From Vesta saturnalis (lineage: Eukaryota; Arthropoda; Insecta; Coleoptera; Lampyridae): a stretch of 64,000 nucleotides of DNA. The translations under genes were made by a program, and so were the position numbers. The notes under the pieces are model-generated. The model was given only the letters and a program-made list of their open reading frames with translations, was not told where the DNA came from and made no database searches. Below, one piece after another: positions 22,501 to 34,289 of the stretch (the stretch's first letter is position 1; each line of letters opens with the position of its first letter). Location: contig JARFJB010000896.1 of the NCBI GenBank assembly GCA_036346205.1, positions 124,001 through 188,000 of the forward strand, in the 5' to 3' direction.

Positions 22501-23725
22501 ATGACGAATTTTTATGACAAAATCAAGAGTGCAATTGTGCAAATATTTTCAGTTAAATTTAGTAACGAATTTCAGATTGTAGCAAGGAATATTGGATTAA
22601 AATATAGTACGTAGAGCAATACCAACAGTTTTAAGTAGTTTCTAATGTCAGAGTAATACATGTATATTTTTTTAATAATGACTATATTTGAAGTTGAGCA
22701 GCCAAGAATTTCCTTATCTCAAGGTGAAGTTACGTAAAGGAGTAAATTTTAGAAGTAATTAACGAAATTTTTCGGATTGATTGAGAAAGCTTAAAGCTTT
22801 CTACTTAAGAACTGATAGTGGTCATCTCTACTTGCATTGTTGCCAACTCTATTCTAATATAATACCACAATCGCTTAATTTTATCAGATGATGAAACACT
22901 ACCTGTCATTATTCACCACGATCCTAAAATTTATATTTATTAATCCATTTATCTGCACCATCATGTAAACGTGTAAAAGTGCAACGCTAAGCTCTTTATC
23001 AAGTTGCCACAGATTGTATTCATTAATGTCCAAAATTTTTTGGTGAAAAAGCAAACGTCAAAAATTGTTCCAAATAAAGAAATCTGACCTTCAGATTATC
23101 TTTTTATCATACAACATCTAATAAGTTTTTGTAGTACCTATTTTTAATCCAAACGGTTGTGAAGTTTTACAATTTATCCATTGTGTAACAAGTGGTTGAT
23201 AAAAGATAGCGCTTATCACATTGCTCAAACTGTCAATAAACATACGTTACGGTTTTAAAATGTGATTGATAAATGCATTAAACACATAGCTTTAGCATAC
23301 AATCTCTTTAGGACAGTGCAATTTGGCATATACATTCACGAAAAAACCAATAAACCCGTTGAGAGCATTACAAACATTAATTGTCCTAGTTTATTATCTT
23401 ACGGGAAAATCCAGAGATACGGTAAAAGAGAAAATGATTGTATCAATTCAGATTTGGCAAAATGAAATAACGTTACCAAAACAAGCGGTAGTAACCTCTA
23501 TCTTATCAGGCTTGAACGAATTTTGAATGCTTCTCAATGAAACAAATTTTCGATTATTTATGTCCCACATTTCTTTTATATTAAAACCAAGAATATCTTG
23601 TGTGGAATATACAGGTTTTGGAAATTTCGATCTTAAAATTCGAAAATGCATGAATCACCAATGCATACATTTTCGTAAGAATGCAAAAACTATCAAGAGG
23701 TGCTTAAATAGGCTCTTGCACTTTG

Positions 23726-23728
<3 letters not shown>
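22501..23728. other. AT-rich sequence; one unrecognised minus-strand frame
   Basis: Mostly featureless. A 67-codon minus-strand frame (23,651-23,448) containing KFPKPVYSTQDILGFNIKEM has a protein-like composition and could be an old transposase fragment, but I cannot place it in a family. An overlapping plus frame (23,262-23,465) is equally unsupported. Confidence 0.35.

Positions 23729-23772
<44 letters not shown>
23729..23772. repeat. (TA)n microsatellite
   Basis: About 44 bp of uninterrupted TA, a short distance upstream of a palindromic MITE. Confidence 0.95.
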
Positions 23773-23777
<5 letters not shown>

Positions 23778-23798
23778 CTCCACTTCCAAGTCCCAAAC

Positions 23799-24580
23799 AT
23801 TTTAAATTATTTTGTACATACTGGGTGTTCCAGAAAGCTTATCAAACTTATGTTTTTTTAATGAAACACTGTATCTTCGTTCAATTTTGATAGTACTGTA
23901 AAATAAGTTGCACTTTAATAAATGATCCTATAGGTAAATATTACAGTTTCGAGATATTCTGAATGTTATGAAAATAATTGGTTTCGAAAAAATATCTGAC
24001 CGAATCAATTAAATTAGAATGACAAAATTCTAGTTGTAAATATTAAAGTTGTTACCATTTGAATCGCTGTAGCAAATGATTCTTAACTGCTTACAGGGTG
24101 TTCAAAATTTTCAGTTGTAAAATAATTACGAAAACTGTAATATGTAGGTATAGAAAACCCATACACCAAATGATAGAGAAAGTTTTTTTGAATAATGTAG
24201 ATTAATAAAATACAGGGTGTTACATTTAAAATTACCAAGATAATATGATTTGAATGTGAAAATTTTGAACACCCTGTAAGGAATTAAGAATCATTTGCTA
24301 TAGCGATTCAAAGGGTAACAACTAGAATTTTGTCATTCTAATTTAATTGATTCGATCAGTATGATTTTTTTTCTAGAAAACCTATTATTTTTATAAAATT
24401 CAGAATATCTCGAAAACTGTAATATTTACCTATAGGGGATCAGTTATCAAAGTACACCTTATTTTTACAGTACTATCCAAAATTGAACGAAAATACAGGG
24501 TGTTCCATTAAAAAAACATAAGTTTGATAAGCCACACTTTTCTGGAACACCCAGTATGTACGAAAATAATTTTAAAATGT
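23799..24580. mobile_element. Palindromic MITE with ~325-bp arms and CAGGGTGTTC-type ends
   Basis: Arms at about 23,799-24,130 and 24,245-24,580 are inverted copies. They share GTACATACTGGGTGTTCCAG at the edge, GAAACTGTAATATTTACCTA-like and GAATATCTCGA blocks, ATGACAAAATTCTAGTTGT, and TACAGGGTGTTCAAAATTTT at the inner end. A ~110-bp centre carries another CAGGGTGTTA. There is no ORF. The CAGGGTGTYC-type ends are shared in style with the IS630/Tc1-type transposon at 24,790, which suggests a non-autonomous relative (inference). Confidence 0.8.
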
Positions 24581-24689
24581 GGCCACTACTGATATACACA
24601 ACCACTCTGAAAAATAAATTTGAAAAAACGTGTTGCCTAGATACAAAAGACTGTCCCGTTGGTGGTGGCCAACCCTGTATATTGTTTAA

Positions 24690-24789
24690 TAACATATAAA
24701 GAAATGGAGATACGCGATTAAATAGTACGTGGTTGACCCGATGGCCCCTAAATTTTTTTGAAACCTTTATGTTATTTTAATAGCTTATA
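24690..24789 (+). repeat. Interspersed repeat R2, left part of interrupted copy
   Basis: Contains CCCGATGGCCCCTAAATTTTTTTGAAACCTTTATGTTATTTTAATAGCTTATA-like text (given here in outline). It recurs, diverged, at 26,865-26,935 and 29,910-29,975. It is cut at the TA at 24,788-24,789 by the transposon that follows. Confidence 0.7.
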
Positions 24790-26751
24790 CAGGGTGTCCA
24801 CAAATTTCACAAAAGAAAACTGCAGATTCTAGAGTTTATGTCGATTTAACGTAAATTATCTTAATACAAAAATACTTCCTAAGAGAGCTGGAGCTCTTGG
24901 AAGATTGCGCCCTAATATCGGTTTAATTCAAGTATATCTTCAAAATGGTTTCCCTTTAAATGATAGCGTTCTGTACATTTATTCAGTGGAATATGCCCAA
25001 TCGTATGGCGTGAATATGATTTTTTAGTTGTACTCATAAGCGGCTCGTTTCGGCGGGGCATTGGACATTGTTCGAGATAAATCGATTTGAACTTTTCATG
25101 TGTTAATCATACTTTTATAAAATTAACTAACGAGTTCATTTACAATTATGAAAGATGGCTATGGAAAATAAACAAGTTAGTTCCTAAAAATAATGAAACG
25201 GGTAGACGTGCTGATGTAATGGAAGAATATCAGGATGATATTTTAATGGAAATTGAGTACAATCCCGAAATAAGCGTAAGAAGGTTGGCTGAAATGTATC
25301 CGAATGTGTCAAAAGGCTTGTATCCTTTTCATTTGAAAACAGTTCAGGCCTTGCAAGCAGGTGATTTTCCTGCTCATGTTGATTTTTCCAATTGGATGCA
25401 AAATAAAGAGAATCAAGACCAAGATTTTTTTTCTAATACTTTGTTTTGTGATGAAACCGCTTTTACAAAAGATGGAATTTTTAATATGCACAATGCACAC
25501 TATTACTCCTATGTTGACGAAAAACCTCAAGCGATAAGGGAAAGCAAACACCATGAAAGGTTTAGCATTAATGTATGGATAGATGTTCTTGGTGATAATT
25601 TGTTTGGACCTGTAGAATTGCCTAATCGTTTAAACGGCGAAGAATATCTCAACTTTCTACAAAATATCGGATTTATTAAATGATATTAATCTGAATATTC
25701 GGCGGAACTTGTGGTTTTTACATGATGATTGTCCGGCTCACTACAGAAGAACTGTTGGTACTTTTAATTGTTATCTAAATAACAATTACCGAGAGCGATG
25801 GATGAAAAGACGCGGTCCGGTTGCTTGGTCAGCAAGGTCTCCAAATTTAAATCCTTGCGATTTTTGTGTTTGAGGATATCTAAAATCAATGGTTTATTCC
25901 CAACCAATAGAAACGCGCGATCAGGTTTGGAGAAGAATTGAGGATGCCTGCGACGAATTTGGGAACAATAGGGGAATTTTTGCAAAAATTTGGCAATCTT
26001 TATATAAACGAATAAATTTGTGCATAGAAACGGATGGTCATCATGTGGAGAATCTTTTGTAGATTCAGTTTTTTGTGTTTCATGCTTTCAGTTGTCATTT
26101 TGAATTTTTTTGTATTATTAATTGTCAGCAACATTTTTTTGTATTACAAACGATTATTTTTTACCAGAGTTTATTTCTTACTTTCTAAAGCAAAATTAAT
26201 TTATGACATGAGAGCAGTTTGACGTTCACGCAATTGTTATTTGTTTATTTTCCATAGCCATCTTTCAGAATTGTAAATGAATTCGTTAGTTGATGTTATA
26301 AAAGTGTGATTAATACATGAAAAGTTCAAATCGATTTATTTCGAAAACGGTGCGTCATAGCGACTTGAGACAAGAGTATCATTCTTTTATGAAAAAAATG
26401 AAATTTTTTAAATTTTATGTTAAAATCGCGAAATTTTGAAAAACAAAAAACTTATGAATAACAATGTCCAATGCCCCGCCCAAACGAGCCGCTTATGAGT
26501 ACAACTAAGCAATCATATTCACGCCATACAATTGGGCATATTCCACTAAATAAATGTACAGAACGCTATCATTTAAAGGGAAACCATTTTGAAGGTATTT
26601 GAATTAAACCGATGTTAGGGCGCCATCTTTCAAGAGCTCCAGCTCTCTTAGGAAGTATTTTTGTATTAAGGTAATTGATACTTTAAATCGACATAAAATC
26701 AGCTCTAGAATCTGCAGTTTTCTATTGTGAAACGAGTTTGTGGACACCCTG
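24790..26751 (+). mobile_element. IS630/Tc1-mariner-type DNA transposon with TA target duplication
   Basis: The ends are CAGGGTGTCCACAAA (from 24,790) and its inverse ending at 26,751, each flanked by TA (24,788-24,789 and 26,752-26,753). Inverted arms run to about 25,175 on the left and from about 26,240 on the right. They share TACTTCCTAAGAGAGCTGGA, AAATGATAGCGTTCTGTACA and GAGCCGCTTATGAGTACAAC (on one strand or the other). The right arm holds ~110 bp of AT-rich extra sequence near 26,350-26,460. The element sits in repeat R2, whose uninterrupted unit further right shows the pre-insertion sequence. It encodes one transposase. Confidence 0.9.
25190..26062 (+). pseudogene. IS630/Tc1-type transposase, inactivated
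   Basis: The frame open from 25,087 begins in the TIR; the first family-like residues are RRADVMEEYQDDILMEIEYN near 25,204, the rest of a shortened helix-turn-helix domain. Then come LYPFHLKTVQALQAGDFPAH and LFCDETAFTKDGIFNMHNAH with the first Asp at 25,450-25,452, followed by ERFSINVWIDVLGDNLFGP and LPNRLNGEEYLNFLQ. A one-base shift near 25,680 leads into LWFLHDDCPAHY with the second Asp at 25,724-25,726. ARSPNLNPCDFCV has Asn (25,844-25,846) where the third Asp is expected, 39 residues on. A TGA at 25,871-25,873 replaces Trp, followed by GYLKSMVYSQP. The end is GHHVENLL with TAG at 26,060. Same broad family as the 14.5-kb gene but clearly diverged. Confidence 0.9.
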
Positions 26752-27000
26752 TATATTAATGAATAATATGTAAAAAATTTGATATGTAGGTATTTCGTGT
26801 AACTTCAGAAACACTTCTTGCAGAAGACGCTTATGGGCGGCTGCAACACAACATTGCCCATAGTTCACCCGATGGTCCTAATTTATTTTGAAACTTTTAT
26901 GTTATTTTAGTAGCTTATACATTAATTACTAACATATAAAAAATTGGGGATCTAGGAGTTTCGAGTAACTTCAAAAACGGACGCTATAGAAGTGAGCCCA
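26752..27000 (+). repeat. Interspersed repeat R2, right part plus second unit
   Basis: Continues R2 after the transposon: ATTAATGAATAATATGTAAA, then CAGAAGACGCTTATGGGCGG, then a new TTTATGTTATTTTAGTAGCT block ending TTATACATTAATTACTAACA. The second unit is ~175 bp after the first, so R2 is locally tandem. A further copy lies at 29,770-30,010. Confidence 0.7.
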
Positions 27001-27575
27001 CCACGTCTTTCATCTTTGACCTTAATTGCGGCTTAGTTTAATGATTCCCCATAATAACCTGGATTTTTCAGGTTATGCCATTAGACTGATGTTTAATGAC
27101 ATCCTGGGTTCCCCATAAAGATATTTTTTTTCGGGTTATTACCTAAAGGGCCTGGAATATTACCTAATGATTTGTCATTATTACAATTGCGGAGTTTATG
27201 ATTAATTTGCAGATTAAAGTTTGATTAAATATAAAATTAATATGAAAAATGAGTTAGTATAGATTTTCCAGGATTTCATTCGTGTATACGTGCTTGTGAC
27301 AGATGCAGGTTTCAGTGAAATCTGCATTTTGGGTGTGAACCCCCATGTCTGCATCTACGATCTTTTTGGTGCATATTGAATCTTGTTTCCATATCTAAAG
27401 TCATTTTGGCAAAAATTGATTTCAAATCAACTTCTTAGACTTGTATGTTGTTTCTGCATCTAGGGTCCTCTGACTGAAACGGGTTTCAAATTAACAGCTT
27501 AAGTTAAAAGGTTAATTTAGAATCATAAGACCATTGTCGAATCTAGCCAAAGGGCCTCCGCAACTTGTCCGTTCT
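27001..27575. other. Spacer, no recognised feature
   Basis: Moderately AT-rich, with no ORF of note and no clear repeat. Confidence 0.35.
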
Positions 27576-28045
27576 AGAGCCTAGCATTTCAAAACAACTC
27601 GCCAACAGTCTCAGCTCCATTTCGGGACCCCCATGTGCTTGTTGCACCATCTAGTGATGTATTCTTAAAGCTAATGGAGGTATTTCTAATAGGAACTGAT
27701 CATGGCTTCCATCTATCAGTATAATTTAAAAGCATTAAAGGTGGGAAAACATAAAATTTGAAATAGCATTTCAAAACTAGAGACCATGTCATATTACTGC
27801 GCTAAGGCTCCGAAACTTGCCCCAGAGTCTCAGCCCCAATGCATAGCTCTTCATATGGGGTCCCACTTCCAAAAGTTTGGGATCAGCCGTGACACTCGCT
27901 TCTAGCGGATAGTGTTCAGTTGCTTTAACAATAGATGGAGCCTTTAACAATAGATGGAGCGACTGATCATGGTTCCAGCTAATTGTATATTTTAAAAGCA
28001 TTAGAATTTGTTATGGCGGGAAAACTTAAAATTTGAAATAGCAGG
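27576..28045 (+). repeat. Two-unit tandem repeat, ~264-bp period
   Basis: The text TTTAAAAGCATTA, followed by GGGAAAAC-TAAAATTTGAAATAGCA, occurs near 27,727 and again near 27,991. It is preceded in both by CAGTCTCAGC or GAGTCTCAGC and ACTGATCATGG. Inside the second unit AACAATAGATGGAGC is itself doubled. Confidence 0.6.
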
Positions 28046-28059
28046 CCGAACCTTAATTA

Positions 28060-28935
28060 AAAAAAATTACCATCGATTAACTGTCTATTAAATTTTTCAT
28101 GTGATCCGTCAACAGAAAAACCCAAGTGTACTTTTTTATTTTCAATTTAAAATAGCAATTGTTTATTACGAGAAGACAATTGCTGTATTTACCGAATATT
28201 ACTTTAAAAACTAGCGATCTAGTAAACGATCAAACACAAAACATGTAAAACTGCAAACATTAACGTTTTAAGGGTTTTTCCCAATGTTAAAAAACAACTT
28301 TTACATGACGTGGGTACAAAATCGTTCTAGTTGAAAGATGTGGGAAGCCATGTCTAAAACAGTTGCTGCACACAAATAGACGAATTACCGTTAAACATAA
28401 AAAAGTTAAATGCGATCTGGAAATTTACGGTGTTCGAAGAAGATTGCAAAAAATAGACCTAAATAAACGCAACACCAGGCGACTCAAGAGCTTAATGTAA
28501 CTAAAAAAATAAAATATGTAGTAGCAGTAGTACAAACTCTGTAAAACCTATAAATAAACGATAGTCGCGCATCCATCGCTAACACCCCAAACAAGCAAGA
28601 AAAATGGAGAGATTTGGAATTGCACTATATTATCTGTTGAGGTTTTTGAATTTCCGCAGGTGTTCGTTTGAAATAAAAATACCTGAGCATTAATTATCGC
28701 AAACCAACTTAATTAGAGGTATAGCGTTATCGAATAAATATATTGCGTAAGATATTCATTAGAACCACCACCTTCGGTTAATTATCTATCAAATTTTTCA
28801 TGAAAAATCCGTTGTGTTAGTACTCTTTCATTTTTGGTTTAAAATACAATTAGTGTTTATAACAAAAGGCAATTACAGTATTTAGCCGTAGGGCGTTACA
28901 TTTTGCTGTATTTAGCCGTAGCACATTACTTTAAA
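28060..28935 (+). repeat. Pair of diverged copies ~710 bp apart
   Basis: About 28,065-28,210 and 28,770-28,935 share TATCAAATTTTTCATG-type text, then TTTAAAAT-CAATT-GTTTAT and GACAATTGCTGTATTTA or its variant. The second copy also has a short internal duplication (TGTATTTAGCCGTAG twice). No ORF. Confidence 0.5.
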
Positions 28936-29059
28936 TGACTATTAAATACTTCAAAACTTACCAAAACAAGGCGTTTGTTCTTTTCAGTAAGGCCTTTGTG
29001 TACCTCCGATGTTGTAGATGCAAAAACTAAATTCAAGCTGCAAATCTAAGATGTAAGGC

Positions 29060-29765
29060 CTTTGATTTGGACATTTGGATTATTTCTTATTACAAGATTT
29101 AGTATATTGTGTTGTTTGTTTGAAGTGTTTGGACATGAGCAGTTAGAAGTGGGGTTTAGGACTGACCCCACAGTTGCTAGAAATGGGGGGGGGGCTGATG
29201 GAACCCTAACTGTCGAAAATTGAGCTTGCTCGGAGCCCCAGTCTGAAAGCAAAAATATACAAGGAAGCAAGTCAGGTGATCCCAGCTGTTAGAAACACGG
29301 GGCCCAGGGTCGAGTCCCAGTTCTGGAAATAAGGACCCTTGCGAAACCCTCAGCGGCTTGTTGGCTAATTTATTGTTTTGGAGATCTCTAACTCCATTGT
29401 TTGTTTTTAAGTTTTATAGCGTTGGTATTAATATATATTTTATTAAATAAATTAATTTTTGATTCGTCTATTCATATTCAATTTATCGCAATATGGCCTT
29501 GCAAACTACATCATAACATATAATTATACCACAGGATGGTGCTGCAAACTGTATGCTAACTCCCAATTATAACACAAGTTGGTTATGAAAGGCGTATGCT
29601 AACATTTAGTTATACCATAAGACGATACTATATGCTGGAAAGGAGGATCTCTGTTAGAAATGGGGCATCTCACGAAGTCCTAGCCGCTGTAAATGGAATC
29701 CACGCCAAGTTCAATCTGTTAGAAATGATGATCTAGTGTTAGAAATGGGACTCAGGACACTGTGT
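29060..29765. other. Degenerate repeats with CTGTTAGAAATGGG motif
   Basis: CTGTTAGAAA followed by a G-rich word recurs at about 29,287, 29,651, 29,718 and 29,736, and a G8 run lies near 29,186. Short, irregular and non-coding; probably an old minisatellite or a decayed repeat. Confidence 0.4.
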
Positions 29766-29769
29766 TGTT

Positions 29770-30010
29770 TCAAACTGTCAATATCTTATATATTAATTAA
29801 TTAACAAAAAAATTGTGATATAGGTGTTTCGTATAACTTCCGAAAAATATCATAGTTACATACTCGCAAAAGACGCTTATGGGCAGTCGCAGCACAATAT
29901 TGTCCGTCGCTCACCTAATGGCCCTAAATTTTTTTTTTTTTGTAACTATGTTATTTTAATAGCTTATATATTATAACATTTTAGATGTAGGTGTCTTGTG
30001 CAACTTTAGG
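29770..30010 (+). repeat. Interspersed repeat R2, further copy
   Basis: Matches the R2 text at 26.76-26.96 kb in order: AACAAAAAAATTGTGATATAGGTGTTTCGT-like, GCAAAAGACGCTTATGGGCA, CTCACCTAATGGCCCTAAAT, TATGTTATTTTAATAGCTTA. A T-run at 29,929 marks an expansion. Confidence 0.65.
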
Positions 30011-30419
30011 AAAAAATGATAAGGTTGCTTTGCGTCATTTTAAGAAACTTAAATGAGTTAACTTGTTTTGGGCAATTATTCATTAACCATTGAAAGATAA
30101 CTTTGCGGTTTTTAAGGTTAGATTGAATTATTGTATAAATTTTACCTATAATTTTAGGTAAAATTAAAGGACTTCGTTGTAATGTGCCTCAAGAGTTATG
30201 CTTCGACTTAAACTTATGGAATCAATTTAAGATTTTTGATTAATTTGTTTTTATTCTATGTGAAGTACGGAAGGTGAACAAAAAACCATTTGGTTGTTTT
30301 CTTTTAAACTACTGTGTCAAAATCAAATCAAGACCTTTTCTAGGGGAAAATTTTACAAATTTCATTGCCATCTCATATTCCGATTCTTACATATCTAAAA
30401 ATAGCACCAGTTCCTAGAA

Positions 30420-31050
30420 ACGCAAAGTTGTCTTAGTGCAAACTCTTAACTTCATTAACCTGGATCATATTAGGATTCTTAAAAATCTAAAAAAAGTTCC
30501 TCTAAGCAAGAGAGCGGAAGGTCTAAAGTTCATTGACCTTTTCATTAACCTTTTTATGATCACTGAACTGGAAACAAACCCCAAAATTCATTGACCCTAA
30601 ACCCGGAAGGATTCCTAGAAATCTACAAACCAAGTTCATTGATCTATCAAAGGTCATTGTCTTATGCCAAAGTTCATTGACCTCTTTAGGCTCATTAACA
30701 TGCCAAACTGGAAGTTGATAAATTCCAAGAAATCTACAAATAGAACAAAAGTTCATTGACATCTTGAACTCGAAAGTTGGTGGATTCCCGAAACTTTATG
30801 GACCAATTCAAGGTCATTGACTTAGGCCAAAGTTTATGGGCCTCTTTAGGGCCACTGACCTAGCAAACCGCAAGTTGATCAATTTCTAGAAATCTAAAAA
30901 TAAAACCAAAGTTCGTTAACCTGGGACCGGAAGTAAGGGTTCATTTTCCTAGGCCGATGATATTTTCGGGAGAAATCAATCTTCCTCTAAAAACCAGTAA
31001 TCCACCGGATATTAGGGTTCATTAACCTTGAAAAACCGCTGAGTGGAGCA
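30420..31050 (-). repeat. Satellite, ~105-bp degenerate units (AAAGTTCATTGACC)
   Basis: AAAGTTCATTGACC or a close variant recurs at about 30,528, 30,583, 30,629, 30,670 and 30,749. It alternates with GGAAGTTGAT-AATT-CTAGAAATCTA and CTCTTTAGG. A related stretch in the opposite orientation is at 48.88-49.09 kb. No coding potential beyond a repeat-driven minus frame. Confidence 0.65.
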
Positions 31051-31737
31051 AGATATTCAAAACACCCGCAAATGAATTCTAACAAATATAATCTGCAAGG
31101 TACTTTTCAATATGATATTTCTGTTTCTTTTAACGTACACTAATTTTTTGAATAATAAGTCGGATGTTCGAAGGGGCAAACAATACACTTAAGCTGTATT
31201 TGAAACATGAAACAACATACATTTGCTACATATATTTGAAATGTAATTAAATTAAAATAAACACATCAAAAATGTCTAAGGAACACGAAGTTTTTCCTTT
31301 GTATTTTCATCAATTTTAAATGGATTTTAAAAAGTGAAGTGCCGTTGCGTTCCTTGCTGAATTCGGCATACTCTATTTTATAGAGCAGAAATTTGTGAAT
31401 CTAACGGTATGTCTTTCAAAAAAATTGATTATGTTCTTGCGAAAAAAAAGTCATGTTCCTTAGACATTTTACATTTTACAATCGTATTTCAAATACTATA
31501 TTTCAATTACAAATATTTTAAATACCGCTCTGCACCTTCAACAAGAGTGAAAACCACTGTAAATTCGTACCATTCTAGTGCATTGTTTCTGTTATTGTTC
31601 TTGGATATTGTGCATAATTGGTTATGAAGTGCGCTTGAACGGTTACAATTCAAACGGCTCGAAAAAAGTTTTGAGAAAGACAAGGTGTATGTCCACGTTC
31701 TATAAATATAATTAAATGTATTTTTTTTATGATTATG
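31051..31737. other. AT-rich spacer
   Basis: One 72-codon open frame with no recognisable motif; otherwise empty up to the LINE 3' end. Confidence 0.4.
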
Positions 31738-32545
31738 GACCTGAACAGGCTAAATTTGGCCTATCGTGCTAAAGCACTCAGGAACACTTAGGAGGATAGA
31801 TAGAGGGATAATGAATTGCCAATAGATGCCTATGAACAGCTACCTTAAATTTTCTCATATCATAAGTGAGAGGAAAACAGGAACTAGGGAGAGCATTCCA
31901 GAGTTTAGAAGCCGTGTAGAAAAATGTGGATTGCGCCCGTTTGGTACGACAAGTGGAGATTTGTACTGCATACTGATGATGTGAATGAGCGAACCGAGTG
32001 TTTCTCGCATAGATAGCCCGAGATGGTATCAAAGAATATAATTCAGCAACCGTTGTAATAACGATAATACAAAGAAAGAACTGAAACCATCCTTCTATAC
32101 TCAAAGGACTGTATGTGAGAAGTTAAGGACGGGTCATTTATAAGCCTAATCGCTCTATTTTGAATACGATCAACGATATCGAGAGCGTATTGGGTAGCAG
32201 TAACCCAGAGGTGAGAATTATATTCCAGATGAGGCCCAATTTGGGCCTTATACGGCAGAAGGAGTTGTCGAGAGGTAAAGTACTGCTTAGATCTGTACAA
32301 AAAAACCTATTTTACGAGCAGCTGCTTTGGTAGCCGACAGAAGATGGTCAACCCATGAGAGATTTGAAGATACAGTCATACCCAACAGAGTAATAGAGTC
32401 TGAAAACTTAAGAACTGAGTCATTCATACTTACAACAGGAAATGATCGATCTTTTTTGGCGGACACAAGGCAACACTGAGTTTTGTTAGCATTAAATTTA
32501 ACTAGATTATTGCTTCCCCATTAGAGAATAAGTTGAATGTCTTTG
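31738..32545 (-). pseudogene. LINE family L, 5'-truncated 3' end of ORF2
   Basis: On the minus strand the C-terminal part of the reverse transcriptase ORF is readable: YKAQIGPHLEYNSHLWVTAT, YALDIVDRIQNRAIRLINDP, VSVLSLYYRYYNGC, then in another frame ELYSLIPSRAIYARNTRFAH, THSHHQYAV-like text, ISTCRTKRAQSTFFYTASKL and WNALPSSCFPLTYDM. This LWNSLP-type block is normal near the ends of CR1/jockey-type ORF2. One frameshift near 32,050 separates the halves. The 5' limit is near 32,545, so the copy is 5'-truncated as expected for target-primed insertion. The 3' end at 31,738 is preceded on the plus strand by a short A/T-rich run. Confidence 0.85.
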
Positions 32546-33012
32546 TTGATTGAATTTGCCAAAATTAGAATATTTATTTAGTATTTAGCAGGGTTTGCGT
32601 ATTTCATTGTGATCACACATAGTTGTAATGTAGGTTTTATATCTATAAATGTAACAGGGCATTTATAGGATTTTGCAGCATTCTTTGTAAATTTTACACT
32701 ATTGATGCAGTGATTGTTTCATGAAATGAAGGTTTAATTGAATTATAATTATATGTCATTGGTACGTGGTATTTACATTTAGCACTACTACAGAAAGAGC
32801 GAAGCCCAACGATTAAGTACCGAGAAAAATGCGAAGTGAAGTGTGTTGTAATCTACATAGCTATGAATATATCTGTTGGTGTAAGAAGGAATAAAAAAGA
32901 TGACGATACCGATTCTTGAGAGACTGCTGTAATGCTATAGACTGTTCTTCGAACACAACACAAATACTTGAATTGGATGGAAAATTTGCGGTTCTCGCAA
33001 AAAGTTGTGAGG
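32546..33012. other. Spacer left of the long-TIR element
   Basis: AT-rich, no motif, no repeat recognised. Confidence 0.35.
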
Positions 33013-33591
33013 GTAGAAGTAGAATAGAGGCCGCCATTTTCTTTTTTGTGACGTCACCATTGGGACTCCCTTGGTCGCCATTTTTTATATGCCCACATGG
33101 GAATCATATTTTTTTCACCTGAGAAGACAAAGATTTAATCTGTTATTAATATTTATCAAAGGAGATTGCATAATTAAAATTATTATCACATTTCTTTTAA
33201 GGTCTATCTACAGAGTGTGACCTAATTTTTTTATACATTGGGGGTTGCATTCTAATAAGGGGTCCTAGTCTTGTAAGACGGGAATCTGTTCGCGGGCTTC
33301 GCCCCTGCCATAAACATTGTATTCTAATAATGGGGAAGAATTAATAGATAAGACGATTATATTTAATCTGTTATTAATATTTATTAGGGTTGTTTTGATT
33401 TTTACCAAAGATATAAAAACTTAGTCCTTAAACGATTGTTCTACGCAATCTTTAATGTGAAAATTTAAGCGCTAGCTCAAATTTTTTCAATATCTGAGGT
33501 TAGCATATTGTATTTATGACTATTAATTTCTATTTAGATCATTCTAATCTAGATAACTATTTTTTACAATGTGTTTTCGTAATAGGGTTTT

Positions 33592-34062
33592 ATAGGCTTT
33601 ATTTATATAGATCTGGTCGAAAAAAAGGTGCTACAGTAAATGATCAAAAACACCCTCAAATCTAGGTAATCCATAATCTCCTATGTTAAATATTACTGTG
33701 AAAACATTTTCGGCAGCCAAGACTTTTGGCCTCTTATGTTCAAAATTAAGGACAGCGTAAGTTAACCTATCTGGATCTTCATAGAGAACATCACTACCAA
33801 CATCAACTTCACCGTTTTCATCTTGAGCGGTTATATAGCTTATTAACAAGTAAAACAGCTAATACCCTGATACTGCTTCATAATAATACTCATTCGATTG
33901 TAATTATGCTTTAAAAATACATGCAGCGGACCAAATACAATCTTTATTTGCCGTTATTATTATTACAGATAGGGATTACCTAGATTTGAAGGCGTTTTCG
34001 ATAATTTACTGTAGCACCTTTTTTGCGACCCTGATCTATATAAATAAAGAGTAGTAATCTGT
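33592..34062. repeat. Internal inverted repeat pair, ~90-bp arms
   Basis: The arm at about 33,592-33,682 (CTTTATTTATATAGATCTGG, AAAAAAGGTGCTACAGTAAA, TCTAGGTAATCC) is inverted at about 33,965-34,062. It spans the 3' end and stop codon of the ORF at 33,631. A ~280-bp loop lies between. Confidence 0.75.
33631..33868 (-). pseudogene. Unrecognised ORF/exon inside the long-TIR element
   Basis: The minus strand is open from a possible 3' splice site (TTAG just right of 33,868) to a TAG at 33,631. The product is acidic and globular-looking: ITAQDENGEVDVGSDVLYED, PDRLTYAVLNFEHKRPKVLA, AENVFTVIFNIGDYGLPRFE. There is no signal peptide, membrane segment or familiar catalytic motif. Its last 18 residues and stop codon are repeated in the opposite orientation at about 33,970-34,020 as part of an internal inverted repeat. 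No ATG starts the frame, so it may be a last exon of the element's own gene or a captured host exon. I do not recognise the family. Confidence 0.4.
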
Positions 34063-34289
34063 ATTATATGGCTATGAATATATTTTACTGTTTTTAAAGA
34101 AACTATGATATTCCATAGCAATAATCAATCAATTTACGTAGTTTAATCTGAGTGTTAAAAGTAATGCAATTGATTTTAAAACGTCATCCCTAAACTAACA
34201 CACACTTACTTATCAGTGAGGTATAAAGAGGATTACCAATTAGTCATTATTAATACTAACACAAGACAGTCAGTTATTAAAATCCAATA

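Noticed and set aside
22501..23728. Minus-strand 67-codon frame as a P-element-like transposase
   Set aside because: Composition is protein-like but no diagnostic motif could be matched; left as unassigned sequence.
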